A stretch of DNA of 64,000 nucleotides, from positions 310,001 to 374,000 of the forward strand of contig NZ_RBAK01000002.1 of NCBI RefSeq assembly GCF_003626595.1. Reading direction: 5' to 3'. Numbering within the stretch: the stretch's first letter is position 1; every line of letters starts with the position of its first letter. The translations under genes were made by a program, and so were the position numbers. Below the pieces are notes generated by a model. It worked only from the letters and a program-made list of their open reading frames with translations, did not search any database and was not told where the DNA came from. This DNA is from Micromonospora endolithica (lineage in GTDB: Bacteria > Actinomycetota > Actinomycetes > Mycobacteriales > Micromonosporaceae). This document shows, piece by piece, positions 33,931-44,138 of the stretch.

Positions 33931-34488
33931 ATGGCCTCACTCGATCCGCGTACCGGAGCGGCTCCCACGCCCGGCGCCGACCCTGCCGATCTGGCGCACC
34001 TGGCCGCGAGGTGGGTGCGGTGGGTGGCCCGACACCGGCAGCCCGCCAGCCCGATCGCCGACCGTTCCGGGCGGCACGCCGGGCACCACCAGCCCACCGA
34101 CGTGTGGTTCCTCGCGGGCACGCACGGCGGCTCGGTGCAGCGGAGCTGCGTGGTGCCCGCCGGACGGCCGCTCTTCTTCCCGGCGTTCTGCTGGTGGCAG
34201 GTGGGTCGCGGGGACGGCCCGGCACAGCCAACCCTCGGCGCGACCGGCCATGCGCAGGTCGACGGCGTTCCGGTGGCCCTGACCGCGGTCGGTTCGGCCG
34301 AGCCGTTCCCGGTCCGCGGCTTCTTCAACAACGTCGTCACGACCTGGCCGTGGCCGGTCCCGGTCTCCTGCTGGGGACTGTGGGCACTGGTCCCGCCGCC
34401 GGCTCCCGGCCGGCACGAGCTGACCTTCGGCGGCGCCGACGGCGGGCGGTTCTGGGTCGAGGCGCAGTACCAGGTCGAGGTGCGCTGA
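33931..34488 (+). CDS. Hypothetical protein, 185 residues
   Basis: I do not recognise a family with certainty. The protein is soluble, without signal peptide or membrane helix, and rich in Trp and Pro. It has DVWFLAGTHGGSVQRSCVVPAG, LFFPAFCWWQVG and FFNNVVTTWPWPVPVSCWGLWAL; the C-terminus FGGADGGRFWVEAQYQVEV looks like a beta-sandwich. The frame is open far upstream, but the start is fixed by ATG 33931 behind a -10 element. It is followed 22 bp later by a TetR gene and may share its regulation. Confidence 0.75.
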   Translation: MASLDPRTGAAPTPGADPADLAHLAARWVRWVARHRQPASPIADRSGRHAGHHQPTDVWFLAGTHGGSVQRSCVVPAGRPLFFPAFCWWQVGRGDGPAQPTLGATGHAQVDGVPVALTAVGSAEPFPVRGFFNNVVTTWPWPVPVSCWGLWALVPPPAPGRHELTFGGADGGRFWVEAQYQVEVR

Positions 34489-34495
34489 ACCGACC

Positions 34496-34501
34496 TACAC
34501 T
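34496..34501 (+). promoter_or_regulatory. -10 element TACACT before the second TetR gene
   Basis: TACACT ends 9 nt before the ATG at 34511 and lies just after the stop of the preceding gene, so the TetR gene may have its own leaderless promoter. Confidence 0.45.
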
Positions 34502-34510
34502 TCGACCACC

Positions 34511-35119
34511 ATGACTGAGCAGAACAACGCCACGCCGGTGCGGGACGGCATCGTCGACGCCGCCCGCGCGCTGACCGTCGCGACCGGGTGGGACGGTGTC
34601 CGGATGGGTGCCGTGGCGAGCGCCGCCGGGGTGAGCCGGCAGACGGTCTACAACGAGTTCGGCAACAAGGCGGGGCTGGCCGAGGCGCTGGCCCGCCGCG
34701 AGGTGGACCGGTTCGTCGACGACGTCCGTGCCGCCCTGCGGGAGCACGGCACCGACGTCCGGGCCGGCGCGTACGCGGCGATCCTGCACACGCTCACCGA
34801 AGCGGCCGGGAACCCGCTGATCAAGGCCATCCTGACCAGCTCGCGGGGCGGTTCCGACGAGCTGCTGCCGTACCTCACCACCCGGTCCGACCTGGTGCTG
34901 ACCGAGGCGTCCGGCGCGCTGCTCGCGTGGGCGGACAGCGTCCTCCCCGGCGCCGACCCGGCCGCGCTGGCCTTCGCCGCCGACTCGATCGTCCGCCTCG
35001 TGGTGAGCCACATCGTGCTCCCCCGGGGCCCCGTCGAGCAGACCGCCAACGCCCTCACCGACCTGGCCGCGAACCTGTTCCTCAAGGCCGCCACTCCCAC
35101 CCGCCGCCGTCGCCGCTGA
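34511..35119 (+). CDS. TetR-family transcriptional regulator
   Basis: A 202-residue protein; the HTH spans about 28-58: GVRMGAVASAAGVSRQTVYN followed by EFGNKAGLAEALA. The C-terminal domain carries SRGGSDELLPYLTTRSDLVL and several helices, as in TetR ligand domains. It is close to the unknown 185-residue gene and convergent with an amidohydrolase; no inverted repeat operator was found before it, and the target is unknown. Confidence 0.93.
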   Translation: MTEQNNATPVRDGIVDAARALTVATGWDGVRMGAVASAAGVSRQTVYNEFGNKAGLAEALARREVDRFVDDVRAALREHGTDVRAGAYAAILHTLTEAAGNPLIKAILTSSRGGSDELLPYLTTRSDLVLTEASGALLAWADSVLPGADPAALAFAADSIVRLVVSHIVLPRGPVEQTANALTDLAANLFLKAATPTRRRRR

Positions 35120-35130
35120 CCCCACCCCTC

Positions 35131-35153
35131 GCCCGCTCCTCGCCGGAGCGGGC
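35131..35153. terminator. Hairpin between convergent genes
   Basis: GCCCGCTCC (35131-35139) pairs exactly with GGAGCGGGC (35145-35153) around a 5-nt loop, between the TetR and amidohydrolase stop codons. No U-tract. Confidence 0.65.
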
Positions 35154-35154
35154 C

Positions 35155-36234
35155 TCAGCGGATGATGCGGCCGCGCAGGACCACCCGGGACGGGGTGCGG
35201 ACCACGCGCAGGTCCTTCCGGGGATCCTCGGGGTAGACGACCAGGTCGGCCAGTCCGTTCTCGACCAGGCCGGGGAAGCCGAGCCACTCCCGGGCGCGCC
35301 AGGAGGCGGCGGCGAGGACGTCCACCGGGGACATGCCGGCCTGCTCGTGCAGCAGCAGCATCTCCTCGGCGGCCAGCCCGTGGTCGATGCCGCCGCCGGC
35401 GTCGGTGCCCACGAAGATCGGTACGCCCGCCTCGTACGCCGACCGCACCACCTCCGCGAAGCGGTCACGCAGGGCGAGCATGTGCGCGGCGTACCCGGGG
35501 AACCTCGCCCTGGCCTGCTCGGCGATCCCGCCGAACGTCCGGATATTGATCATCGTGGGGATCAGGGCGGTGCCCTGGCGCGCCATCAGGTCGATCAGGT
35601 CCAGGCTGAGCCCGGTGCCGTGCTCGACCGAGTCCACCCCGGCCCGCACCATGATCTCCACGGCGGATTCGCTGAAGGTGTGCACCGCGGCGCGTACCCC
35701 GGCGGCGTGCGCGGCCGTGACCGCCGCGGTCAGGGTGTCCGCGTCCCAGGCCGGCGCGAGGTCGCCCACCCCCCGGTCGATCCAGTCACCGACCAGCTTG
35801 ACCCAGCCGTTGCCGGCGGCGGCCTGCGCGGCGACCGCCGCGACGACCTCCGCCGCGCCGACCTCCACGCCGATGTCGCGCAGGTAGCGCTTCGGCGGCG
35901 CGATGTGCCGTCCGGCGCGGGCCAGCCGGGGCAGGTCCGGTTCGTCGTCCAGCTCCGGATAGGGGTACGGGGACCCGGCGTCACGGATGGCGAGGACGCC
36001 GGCGTCGCGGTCGATACGGGCGAGGTCGCGCGCCTGGTCCAGGGCGGTGATCGGCGCGCCACCCCGGGCGATGCCGATGTGGCAGTGGGCGTCGACCAGA
36101 CCCGGCAGGACGTACCCGCCGTCGGCTACCGTCTCGGCGCCGGGCACTGGATCGAAGGTGACCCGGTCGCCGACCAGCCAGATGTCCCGGACCTCGTCGT
36201 CGGGCAGGAGCACGCCGCGCACATGCAGAGCCAT
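35155..36234 (-). CDS. Amidohydrolase-family protein
   Basis: A 359-residue metal-dependent hydrolase of the imidazolonepropionase/prolidase-like group. The metal motif is DAHCHIGIA near residue 49; AVHTFSESAVEIMVRAGVDSVEHGTG carries the later histidines and FVGTDAGGGIDHG the catalytic Asp. N- and C-terminal strands form the small beta-sandwich domain. The substrate is likely a cyclic amide or dipeptide; not determined. ATG 36234 was preferred to GTG 36240 on the basis of a GTAGGA Shine-Dalgarno-like sequence. Confidence 0.88.
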   Translation of the reverse strand: MALHVRGVLLPDDEVRDIWLVGDRVTFDPVPGAETVADGGYVLPGLVDAHCHIGIARGGAPITALDQARDLARIDRDAGVLAIRDAGSPYPYPELDDEPDLPRLARAGRHIAPPKRYLRDIGVEVGAAEVVAAVAAQAAAGNGWVKLVGDWIDRGVGDLAPAWDADTLTAAVTAAHAAGVRAAVHTFSESAVEIMVRAGVDSVEHGTGLSLDLIDLMARQGTALIPTMINIRTFGGIAEQARARFPGYAAHMLALRDRFAEVVRSAYEAGVPIFVGTDAGGGIDHGLAAEEMLLLHEQAGMSPVDVLAAASWRAREWLGFPGLVENGLADLVVYPEDPRKDLRVVRTPSRVVLRGRIIR

Positions 36235-36252
36235 GTGCACAGTCCTACCGGA

Positions 36253-36831
36253 TCAGGTGGCCGCGCGCGCGAGGACCTCCTGCCGTCGGCGCGTCCACGC
36301 CGGGAGGTCCAGGGTCACCTTCCACGGCCGGTCGATGGTGAGCAGGCCGTCGGTCTCGACACTCGGCTCATAACCACCCTTCGGACTGAGTAGCAGCTCG
36401 GTGAAGGTGACCTTGTCCCGCAGCGGGTCGATCACCCAGTAGGCGGCAACCCCCGCGTTGGCGTAGAGCCGGACCTTCTCGTGTCGGTCCCTGATCGTCG
36501 AGTCGGGCGAGATCACCTCGACGGCGAGTAGTGCGTCCTGGACCGGAACCGGCGAGCGGTTGGCCTGCTCGACGCGGATGACGACTACATCGGGTCGGGG
36601 CTGGCTGCGACGGTCCACCGAAAGTGACTGGTCGATGCTCACGAAGTAGTCGTCGGGGCAGTGCAGTTCGAGGGCGAACATGACCCGGCCGCAGATGTAC
36701 TGATGGAGCGGGGTGGGCGACGGCACGATCAACCTTCCGTTGATCAGTTCGTACGGAAGGTCCTTGGGCAGGTCGCCCAGGTCGTCGACCGTCCACTCGT
36801 GCCGCTCCGGCAGGATCGGGGCCGCGGTCAT
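36253..36831 (-). CDS. Uma2-family (DUF820) restriction-endonuclease-fold protein
   Basis: A 192-residue protein with the Uma2 pattern: YELINGRLIVPSPTPLHQYI, then QPRPDVVVIR, LLAVEVISPDST and KVRLYANAGVAAYWVIDP, which form the PD-(D/E)XK-like core (D, ExI, K). These proteins are numerous in actinobacteria and cyanobacteria; their role is unknown. ATG 36831 has AAGGAG about 6 nt upstream. It lies just after ffh on the same strand, with an inverted repeat before it. No toxin-antitoxin partner is seen. Confidence 0.9.
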   Translation of the reverse strand: MTAAPILPERHEWTVDDLGDLPKDLPYELINGRLIVPSPTPLHQYICGRVMFALELHCPDDYFVSIDQSLSVDRRSQPRPDVVVIRVEQANRSPVPVQDALLAVEVISPDSTIRDRHEKVRLYANAGVAAYWVIDPLRDKVTFTELLLSPKGGYEPSVETDGLLTIDRPWKVTLDLPAWTRRRQEVLARAAT

Positions 36832-36848
36832 GACATCTCCTTCCAGGA

Positions 36849-36881
36849 GGCGACATCACCCTAGGAGAAGGTAATGTCGCC
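36849..36881. repeat. Inverted repeat between ffh and the Uma2 gene
   Basis: GGCGACATCACC (36849-36860) pairs with GGTAATGTCGCC (36870-36881), 12 bp with one wobble pair and a 9-nt loop. It lies after the ffh stop codon and 18 bp before the Uma2 start: either the ffh terminator or an operator. Confidence 0.8.
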
Positions 36882-36898
36882 CTCCGTCATCGACACGC

Positions 36899-38455
36899 TC
36901 AGCGGGGCCGCTGGTCACCCTTGCCGAGCTTGTTGAAGTCGATCTTCGGCAGCTTGAAGCCCGGCGGCAGGCCCTGGCCGCCGGCCAGGTCGTTCGGGTC
37001 CATCCCCGGCGGGAGCTGCGGCATGCCGCCCGGGAAGCCGCCCGGCATCCCGGCGCCCGCCCCGGTACGCGGCCGGTTGCCGCCCTTGGTGCCCTTGCGC
37101 TTGTTCTTCGGCGACTTGGTGGCCTTGCGCCGACCGCCGCCGGGCAGGCCCATCATGCCGCCCATCTGCTTCATCATCTTCTGCGCGTCGGTGAAGCGGT
37201 TGAGCAGCTGGTTGACGTCCATCACGGTGACGCCGGAGCCGTCGGCGATGCGGGCCCGCCGGGATCCGTTGATGATCTTCGGGTTGGTGCGTTCGGCCGG
37301 GGTCATCGACCGGATGATCGCGGTGACCCGGTCGAAGTGCTTGTCGTCCAGATCGGCGAGCTGGTCCTTCATCTGCCCCATGCCGGGCATCATGGCCAGC
37401 ACGTTGGCGATCGGGCCCATCCGGCGGACCGCGATGAGCTGGTCGAGGAAGTCCTCCAGGGTGAACTGCTCGCCGCCCATCAGCTTGGCGGTCATCTTCT
37501 CCTTCTGATCGGAGTCGAAGGCCTGCTCGGCCTGCTCGATCAGAGTGAGGACGTCGCCCATGCCGAGGATCCGGCTGGCCATCCGGTCGGGGTGGAAGAC
37601 GTCGAAGTCCTCCAGCTTCTCGCCGGTGGAGGCGAACAGGATCGGCTGCCCGGTGACCTCGCGGACCGACAGCGCGGCACCACCGCGGGCATCGCCGTCG
37701 AGCTTGGACAGGACCACGCCGGTGATGCCGACGCCGTCGCGGAACGCCTCGGCGGTGCGTACCGCGTCCTGGCCGACCATCGCGTCGATGACGAAGATGA
37801 CCTCGTCGGGCTGGACGGCGTCGCGGATGTCGGCGGCCTGCCGCATCATCTCCTCGTCGATGCCGAGACGACCGGCGGTGTCGACGATGACGATGTCCCG
37901 GGCGGCCCGCCGGGCATGGTCGATCGAGGCGCGGGCGACCTGCACCGGGTCACCGGTGCCGTTGCCGGGCTCCGGGGCGTACACCTCGACCCCGGCCCGG
38001 CCACCGAGCACCTGGAGCTGCCCGACGGCGTTGGGGCGCTGGAGGTCAGCGGCCACCAGCAGCGGCTGGTGGCCCTGGGCCTTGAGCCAGCGGGCCAGCT
38101 TGCCGGCCAGGGTGGTCTTGCCGGAGCCCTGGAGGCCGGCCAGCATGATCACGGTCGGCGACTGCTTGGCGAACTGGAGCCGCCGCCCCTCGCCGCCGAG
38201 CACGTTGATCAGCTCGTCGTTGACGATCTTGATGATCTGCTGGGCCGGGTTGAGCGCCTCGGACACCTCGGAGCCGCGCGCCCGCTCCTTGACGTTGGCG
38301 ATGAAGCCCTTGACCACCGGCAGCGCGACGTCGGCCTCGAGAAGCGCCAGGCGGATCTCACGCGCGGTGGCGTCGATGTCGGCGTCGGTGAGCCGCCCCT
38401 TGCCGCGGAGCTTGGTGAAGATCCCGGACAGGCGGTCACTCAAGGTGTCAAACAC
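36899..38455 (-). CDS. ffh: Signal recognition particle GTPase Ffh
   Basis: A 518-residue protein from GTG 38455 (VFDTLSDRLSGIFTKLRGKG). The N domain comes first; the G domain has Walker A GLQGSGKTTLAGKLARW near 107-123, DTAGRLGIDEEM and SKLDGDARGGAAL; the Met-rich M domain (about 325-450) has MLGMGDVLTLIEQAEQAF-like helices and binds 4.5S RNA and signal peptides. The C-terminal 60 residues are Gly/Pro/Met-rich. It targets nascent membrane proteins to FtsY, coded at 44139-45320. The long in-frame upstream extension to 38683 lacks homology to Ffh. Confidence 0.97.
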   Translation of the reverse strand: MFDTLSDRLSGIFTKLRGKGRLTDADIDATAREIRLALLEADVALPVVKGFIANVKERARGSEVSEALNPAQQIIKIVNDELINVLGGEGRRLQFAKQSPTVIMLAGLQGSGKTTLAGKLARWLKAQGHQPLLVAADLQRPNAVGQLQVLGGRAGVEVYAPEPGNGTGDPVQVARASIDHARRAARDIVIVDTAGRLGIDEEMMRQAADIRDAVQPDEVIFVIDAMVGQDAVRTAEAFRDGVGITGVVLSKLDGDARGGAALSVREVTGQPILFASTGEKLEDFDVFHPDRMASRILGMGDVLTLIEQAEQAFDSDQKEKMTAKLMGGEQFTLEDFLDQLIAVRRMGPIANVLAMMPGMGQMKDQLADLDDKHFDRVTAIIRSMTPAERTNPKIINGSRRARIADGSGVTVMDVNQLLNRFTDAQKMMKQMGGMMGLPGGGRRKATKSPKNKRKGTKGGNRPRTGAGAGMPGGFPGGMPQLPPGMDPNDLAGGQGLPPGFKLPKIDFNKLGKGDQRPR

Positions 38456-38890
38456 GCGAACATCCCGTTTGTCGTTATCGGCGGGCACAGTGCGGCCGGG
38501 CCGGCTGTCCAGCCCACCGTTAGGGTAGCCCGCCGGCCGGACCCCCGCTCCGTCCCGCCCGCCCCGCCCGCCCCGCGCCCCCGCGCCCCCGCGCCGTGCG
38601 CCTACCGGTTCGCCGACCGTTTCCTCTCTTTGGCCGGCGCCGGACGCCTTACCTGGCCGGCGCGGGGAGCGACGAGCAACCACGCCGCTTTCGAGCTGAC
38701 GTCACCGATGACTCAGTCTCCTCGCCAACCGAGGCCGCCACGTGAGTCATTACTGCTATCAGCGCGAAAGCGCGCCACCGGACCACTCGCCGCCGGTCCG
38801 CCGCCTCGGCCCCGCCCGGCCGCCACCGCCTCGGCCCGCCCGAGCGGCACCACCAAGGGCTCCAGGGGCGGGCCCGGCCGACGCGGTCGC
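38456..38890. other. Intergenic region between ffh and glnD
   Basis: A 435-bp region without a convincing gene. It contains a pyrimidine-rich CCCCGCG run (about 38560-38595), an 8-bp inverted repeat ATGACTCA/TGAGTCAT (38708-38715, 38743-38750) and a small hairpin GCGCGAAAGCGC near 38761-38772 with a GNRA-like loop. These may terminate glnD transcription or fold as an RNA. The ffh promoter lies at the ffh end. Confidence 0.4.
38522..38527 (-). promoter_or_regulatory. -10 element TACCCT for ffh
   Basis: Minus-strand TACCCT; transcription would start near 38515, giving a leader of about 60 nt before the ffh GTG. The -35 is weak. Confidence 0.4.
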
Positions 38891-41245
38891 TCAGACGGCG
38901 GCGAGGACGGCGGCCTCGACGCGGGCCCGGCTCTCGTCGTCGGGCCAGCCGCCGACGAGGTAGAACGCGTCCACCACGTCCCCGCCGAGGGTCGAGATGC
39001 GGGCCGCGCGCACCTGCGCGCCGGCGTCGTCGAGGGCGCAGGTGACCCGGTAGAGCAGCCCGGCGGCGTCGGCGGCCCGCAGTTCCAGCAGCACCGCGTC
39101 GGTAGCCGCCTCCCGGTGCCACACGACCCGGGGCGCGGCGCCGGATCCCCGCGCCGCCAGCGCCCGGCCGCGCAGCCGCTGGATCACCGAGACGTCGCCG
39201 GTGACGGCCCGGCGCAGGTCGGCGCCGAGCGCGATCGGGTCCGGCGGCAGGCCGTAGCGCGGCTGCACCCGGAACTGCACCAGGGCCCGGCCGTCGACCG
39301 TGGCGGCGTCCGCGGAGAGCACCTCCAGCCGGTGCAGCGCCAGGCATCCGGCCACCGTCGCGAGCAGGCCGCGCCGGTCCGCCGCGGCCACCGACACACC
39401 GTCGTCGGTCAGGTGTACGACCGGCAGCGGCCCCGCCACCAGCGCCGGATCGGGGGCGGGCGGGGCGGGCAGCGCGCCGGTGTCCAGCGCGGTCCGCACC
39501 CGGGCGACGAGTTCGGCGACCAGCCGGCCCTTCCAGTCCGACCAGGCGGCCGGGCCGGTGGCGGCGGCGTCGGCGCGGACCAGCGCGTGCAGCAGGTCCA
39601 GCGTGGTGGTGTCGCCGACCGCCGCGGCGACGCCGGCGATGGTCTTCGGGTCGGCGAGGTCCCGGCGGGTGGCCACGTCGGGCAGGAGCAGGTGCAGCCG
39701 GACCAGCGTGCCGATCAGCGCCACCTCGGCCCCGGGCAGGCCGATCCGGGTGACCACCGCCTCGGCGACCGGGGCGCCGACGACGCTGTGGTCCCCGGGG
39801 AGCCCCTTGCCGATGTCGTGCAGGAACGCGCCGAGCAGCAGCAGGTCCGGGCGGTCCACGTCGCGGGTGTGCCGGCCGGCCTCGTACGCGGTCTGCACCA
39901 GGTGCCGGTCCAGGGTGAACCGGTGCACCGGGTTGTGCTGGGGCAGGCTGCGCATCCGGGTCCACTCGGGCAGCCAGCCGTCGATCAGCCCGTACCGGTC
40001 GCAGGTCTCCCAGGCGGGCACCAGGCCGGGACCGGCGCCGAGCAGGGTGATCAGCGCGGCGCGGGCCTCGGCGGGCCACGGCGCCGGCAGCGGCGGGCAG
40101 TACGCGGCCAGCCACTCGCAGGTGGCCCGGGCGATCGGCAGCCGGGTGGCCGCCGCGGCGGCGGCCACCCGCAGCGACAGGCTGGGGTCGGGTCGGGCGC
40201 CGATGGCGGTACGCGCGAGCACCAGCTCCCCGTCCTGCTCGACCACGTCCCGGGCGACCGGGCGGCGGGCGGGACGGCCGTCGGCGCCCCGGCGGCGGCC
40301 GGCGCGGAGCCGGTCGGCGGCCCGGAAGGCGTCGTCGAGGGCGTGCCGGACGGTACGGGCGTCGCCGGCGACCCGGCGCAGCAGGACGTCGCCGTCGCGG
40401 ACCACGGGGTCCGGCTGGTCCGGCTCGGCGTCCGGGGCGCGGCGCGGCCCGTCGGGGCCGCCGGTCGGCAGCGGGCGCACGCCCAGCAGGGCGGCCACGC
40501 CGTCCCGTTCCTGGGCGAGCAGGCGGTCCACCCGGCGGCCCACCTGCTGGTGCAGGGCGTCCCGGGTGTCCAGCAGCCGCAGGTGGGCGGCGCGGACCGC
40601 CGGGCGCAGCGCGTCGGTGATGCCGGCGGTGGCGACGGCCCGCAGGATGCCCACGTCCCGCAGCCCGCCGGCCGCTTCCTTCAGGTCGCCCTCCAGCAGG
40701 AAGGCGAGTTCGCCGTGGGCAGCCCACCGGGCGGCGGTGATCTCCCGCAGGCCGGGCAGTTGCCGGACGGCGGTACGGCGCCAGTGGTCGGTGGCGGTGC
40801 GGACCAGCGAGTCGGCCAGCGCCGCGTCGCCGGCGACCAGCCGCGCGTCGAGCAGCCCGGTGGCCACCTTGACGTCGTCCTGGGCCACCGAGAGCGCCTC
40901 GGCCACGGTGCGTACGGAGTGGTCCAGCCGCAGCCCGGCGTCCCAGATCGGGTACCAGAGCGAGGCGGCCAACTCGTCCACCCCGGGCACTCCGGCGTGC
41001 AGCAGCACCAGGTCGAGGTCGCCGTACGGGGCGCACTGCCGTCGTCCGAGCCCACCGACGGCGATCAGCGCCACCCCGGACCGCTCCGGCAGCAGTCCCG
41101 TCAACCACCGGTCGAAGGCGTCCGCCCGAGCCTGCCGGGCCCCCTCCCCGATCCCCCCGGAAACGCCGACGACCTCGTTGATCAAGAAGTTTGCGTCACC
41201 GTCACCGGCGTGTCCCGACGCATTCTTCTTGATCAACGAGGTCAT
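38891..41245 (-). CDS. glnD: [Protein-PII] uridylyl/adenylyltransferase GlnD
   Basis: A 784-residue protein. The nucleotidyltransferase motif is VGGLGRRQCAPYGDLDLVLL near residues 63-82; the HD domain has FLHDIGKGLPGDHSVVG (about 475); two ACT domains at the C-terminus (about 620-784) bind glutamine in the family. GlnD modifies the Tyr of PII under nitrogen limitation; actinobacterial homologues adenylylate rather than uridylylate it. It is the last gene of amtB-glnB-glnD. Its first 25 or so codons fall inside an inverted-repeat element (41171-41243), so the N-terminus is unusual and the true start uncertain. The length is close to other actinobacterial GlnD. Confidence 0.93.
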   Translation of the reverse strand: MTSLIKKNASGHAGDGDANFLINEVVGVSGGIGEGARQARADAFDRWLTGLLPERSGVALIAVGGLGRRQCAPYGDLDLVLLHAGVPGVDELAASLWYPIWDAGLRLDHSVRTVAEALSVAQDDVKVATGLLDARLVAGDAALADSLVRTATDHWRRTAVRQLPGLREITAARWAAHGELAFLLEGDLKEAAGGLRDVGILRAVATAGITDALRPAVRAAHLRLLDTRDALHQQVGRRVDRLLAQERDGVAALLGVRPLPTGGPDGPRRAPDAEPDQPDPVVRDGDVLLRRVAGDARTVRHALDDAFRAADRLRAGRRRGADGRPARRPVARDVVEQDGELVLARTAIGARPDPSLSLRVAAAAAATRLPIARATCEWLAAYCPPLPAPWPAEARAALITLLGAGPGLVPAWETCDRYGLIDGWLPEWTRMRSLPQHNPVHRFTLDRHLVQTAYEAGRHTRDVDRPDLLLLGAFLHDIGKGLPGDHSVVGAPVAEAVVTRIGLPGAEVALIGTLVRLHLLLPDVATRRDLADPKTIAGVAAAVGDTTTLDLLHALVRADAAATGPAAWSDWKGRLVAELVARVRTALDTGALPAPPAPDPALVAGPLPVVHLTDDGVSVAAADRRGLLATVAGCLALHRLEVLSADAATVDGRALVQFRVQPRYGLPPDPIALGADLRRAVTGDVSVIQRLRGRALAARGSGAAPRVVWHREAATDAVLLELRAADAAGLLYRVTCALDDAGAQVRAARISTLGGDVVDAFYLVGGWPDDESRARVEAAVLAAV
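41171..41243. repeat. Inverted-repeat element overlapping the glnD start
   Basis: A 27-bp arm (41171-41197, GACCTCGTTGATCAAGAAGT then TTGCGTC) and its complement (41217-41243) match at 25 of 27 positions around a 19-nt loop. Both arms carry TTGATCAA. The glnD ATG lies at the outer end of one arm. The pattern resembles the palindromic repeats dispersed in Micromonospora genomes. Confidence 0.9.
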
Positions 41246-41262
41246 GTCGGTCTTCGTCCTGA

Positions 41263-43039
<1,777 letters not shown>

Positions 43040-43129
43040 GCTGGCCTCCTAAAGGTTAAGTTCCCTCCCTCACGGCTTCCGGGGCAGCGTCGCCCGTACG
43101 CCGGATGCGCGGAAGCCTGCTCGCTCCCT

Positions 43130-43189
43130 GTTTCACCCAGTGTCACCCGTCGATTTCCGGCCGATGACGGCTTGTTTCGTACGTGTGAA
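43130..43189 (-). promoter_or_regulatory. Putative GlnR boxes upstream of amtB
   Basis: On the minus strand, TTCACACGTACGAAAC (43174-43189) fits a GlnR a-b pair (GTnAC, 6 nt, GAAAC) with one mismatch. GTGACACTGGGTGAAAC (43130-43146) has both half-sites with a 7-nt gap. They lie 91 to 150 bp before the amtB GTG, where GlnR activates amtB in Streptomyces. Confidence 0.55.
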
Positions 43190-43267
43190 GAGAACCTCAC
43201 CGCCGCCGGAACCTCCGCCGGTCGGCGGAGGCCGATGCCCGACCGGCCGGAGCCGGCGTCCGGAGGG

Positions 43268-44131
43268 TCAGCGAAGAGCGTGCTCCAGGGCGTGCCGCTC
43301 GTAGTCGAGCAGCCGCAGGTCCCGCATCGGCCGGCGTAGGTGCCCCCGGTGCACGATCCGCACGAAGGCCGGTTCCCCGGCGGCGGCCATCCGCCGGATG
43401 CCCTCCACGTGGTCCACGATCCGCTTGCGGATGGTCCGGATCAGCCGGTGCCGGTCGCGGGGGATCAGCCCGTACGCGTCGGCGAACATCCGGAGCCGGC
43501 GGGACCGGTCCGGCCGCTTCCAGCCGAGCGTGACGGAGTCCCGGTCGGAGAAGATCGGCACCCAGGTCCACGCCGCGTACGCGACGTCGTAGATCCGGGC
43601 ACCCGGGGAGGCCAGGTCGAAGTCGATCAGGCCGAGGGTGCCGTCCGGTCGCCAGATCACGTTGTGCGGTGCGGCGTCGTGGTGGCAGATCACCTCGGTG
43701 TCCGGCGGTGGCGGACCGAAGGAGCGCCACACCGCCTGCGGCGGCGGGACGAAGCCGTACTGCGCGTCGTGGAACATCCGCAGCATCGTGGCCACCGTGA
43801 CCAGGGCCTCGTCGGTGACCCAGTGCGGGGCCAGCGGGTATTCCCCGCACTCCCCCTCCAGGTACGACAGGACCTCCCGGTTGCGCTCGTCCATGCCCAG
43901 CGCGCGGGGCGCGCCGGTGAAGCCCACGTACTCCAGGTGGCGCAGGAGGGCGTGCACCGAGGGTGTCCACGGCCCGGCGTTGCGGCGGACCGTGTCGCCG
44001 ACCCGGACCACGGTGCTCACGTTCCCGCCGTGCAGCGGGATCTCCTGCGAAGTCACGTACGGTCTCCCGAGGCGCGGCGCCGGGTGGCGGGGGTCGCGCC
44101 ACCCGGCGTAGGCGCGATCGTCGTTCGTCAC
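43268..44131 (-). CDS. Aminoglycoside-phosphotransferase-fold (APH) family protein
   Basis: A 287-residue protein with kinase-like motifs: the catalytic loop ICHHDAAPHNVIW (His-x-Asp with Asn) and the metal motif LIDFDLASPG. The N-terminal lobe has SQEIPLHGGNVSTVVRVGDTV, a reduced nucleotide loop. APH proteins phosphorylate small molecules such as aminoglycosides, choline or macrolides; the substrate is unknown and resistance is not implied. The GTG start lies 7 bp after the ftsY stop on the same strand, so the two are cotranscribed. Confidence 0.87.
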   Translation of the reverse strand: MTNDDRAYAGWRDPRHPAPRLGRPYVTSQEIPLHGGNVSTVVRVGDTVRRNAGPWTPSVHALLRHLEYVGFTGAPRALGMDERNREVLSYLEGECGEYPLAPHWVTDEALVTVATMLRMFHDAQYGFVPPPQAVWRSFGPPPPDTEVICHHDAAPHNVIWRPDGTLGLIDFDLASPGARIYDVAYAAWTWVPIFSDRDSVTLGWKRPDRSRRLRMFADAYGLIPRDRHRLIRTIRKRIVDHVEGIRRMAAAGEPAFVRIVHRGHLRRPMRDLRLLDYERHALEHALR

Positions 44132-44138
44132 TGCGAGG

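Noticed and set aside
43268..44131. Aminoglycoside resistance gene
   Set aside because: Only the general APH fold motifs are visible; it is in a core operon with ftsY and the substrate cannot be inferred.
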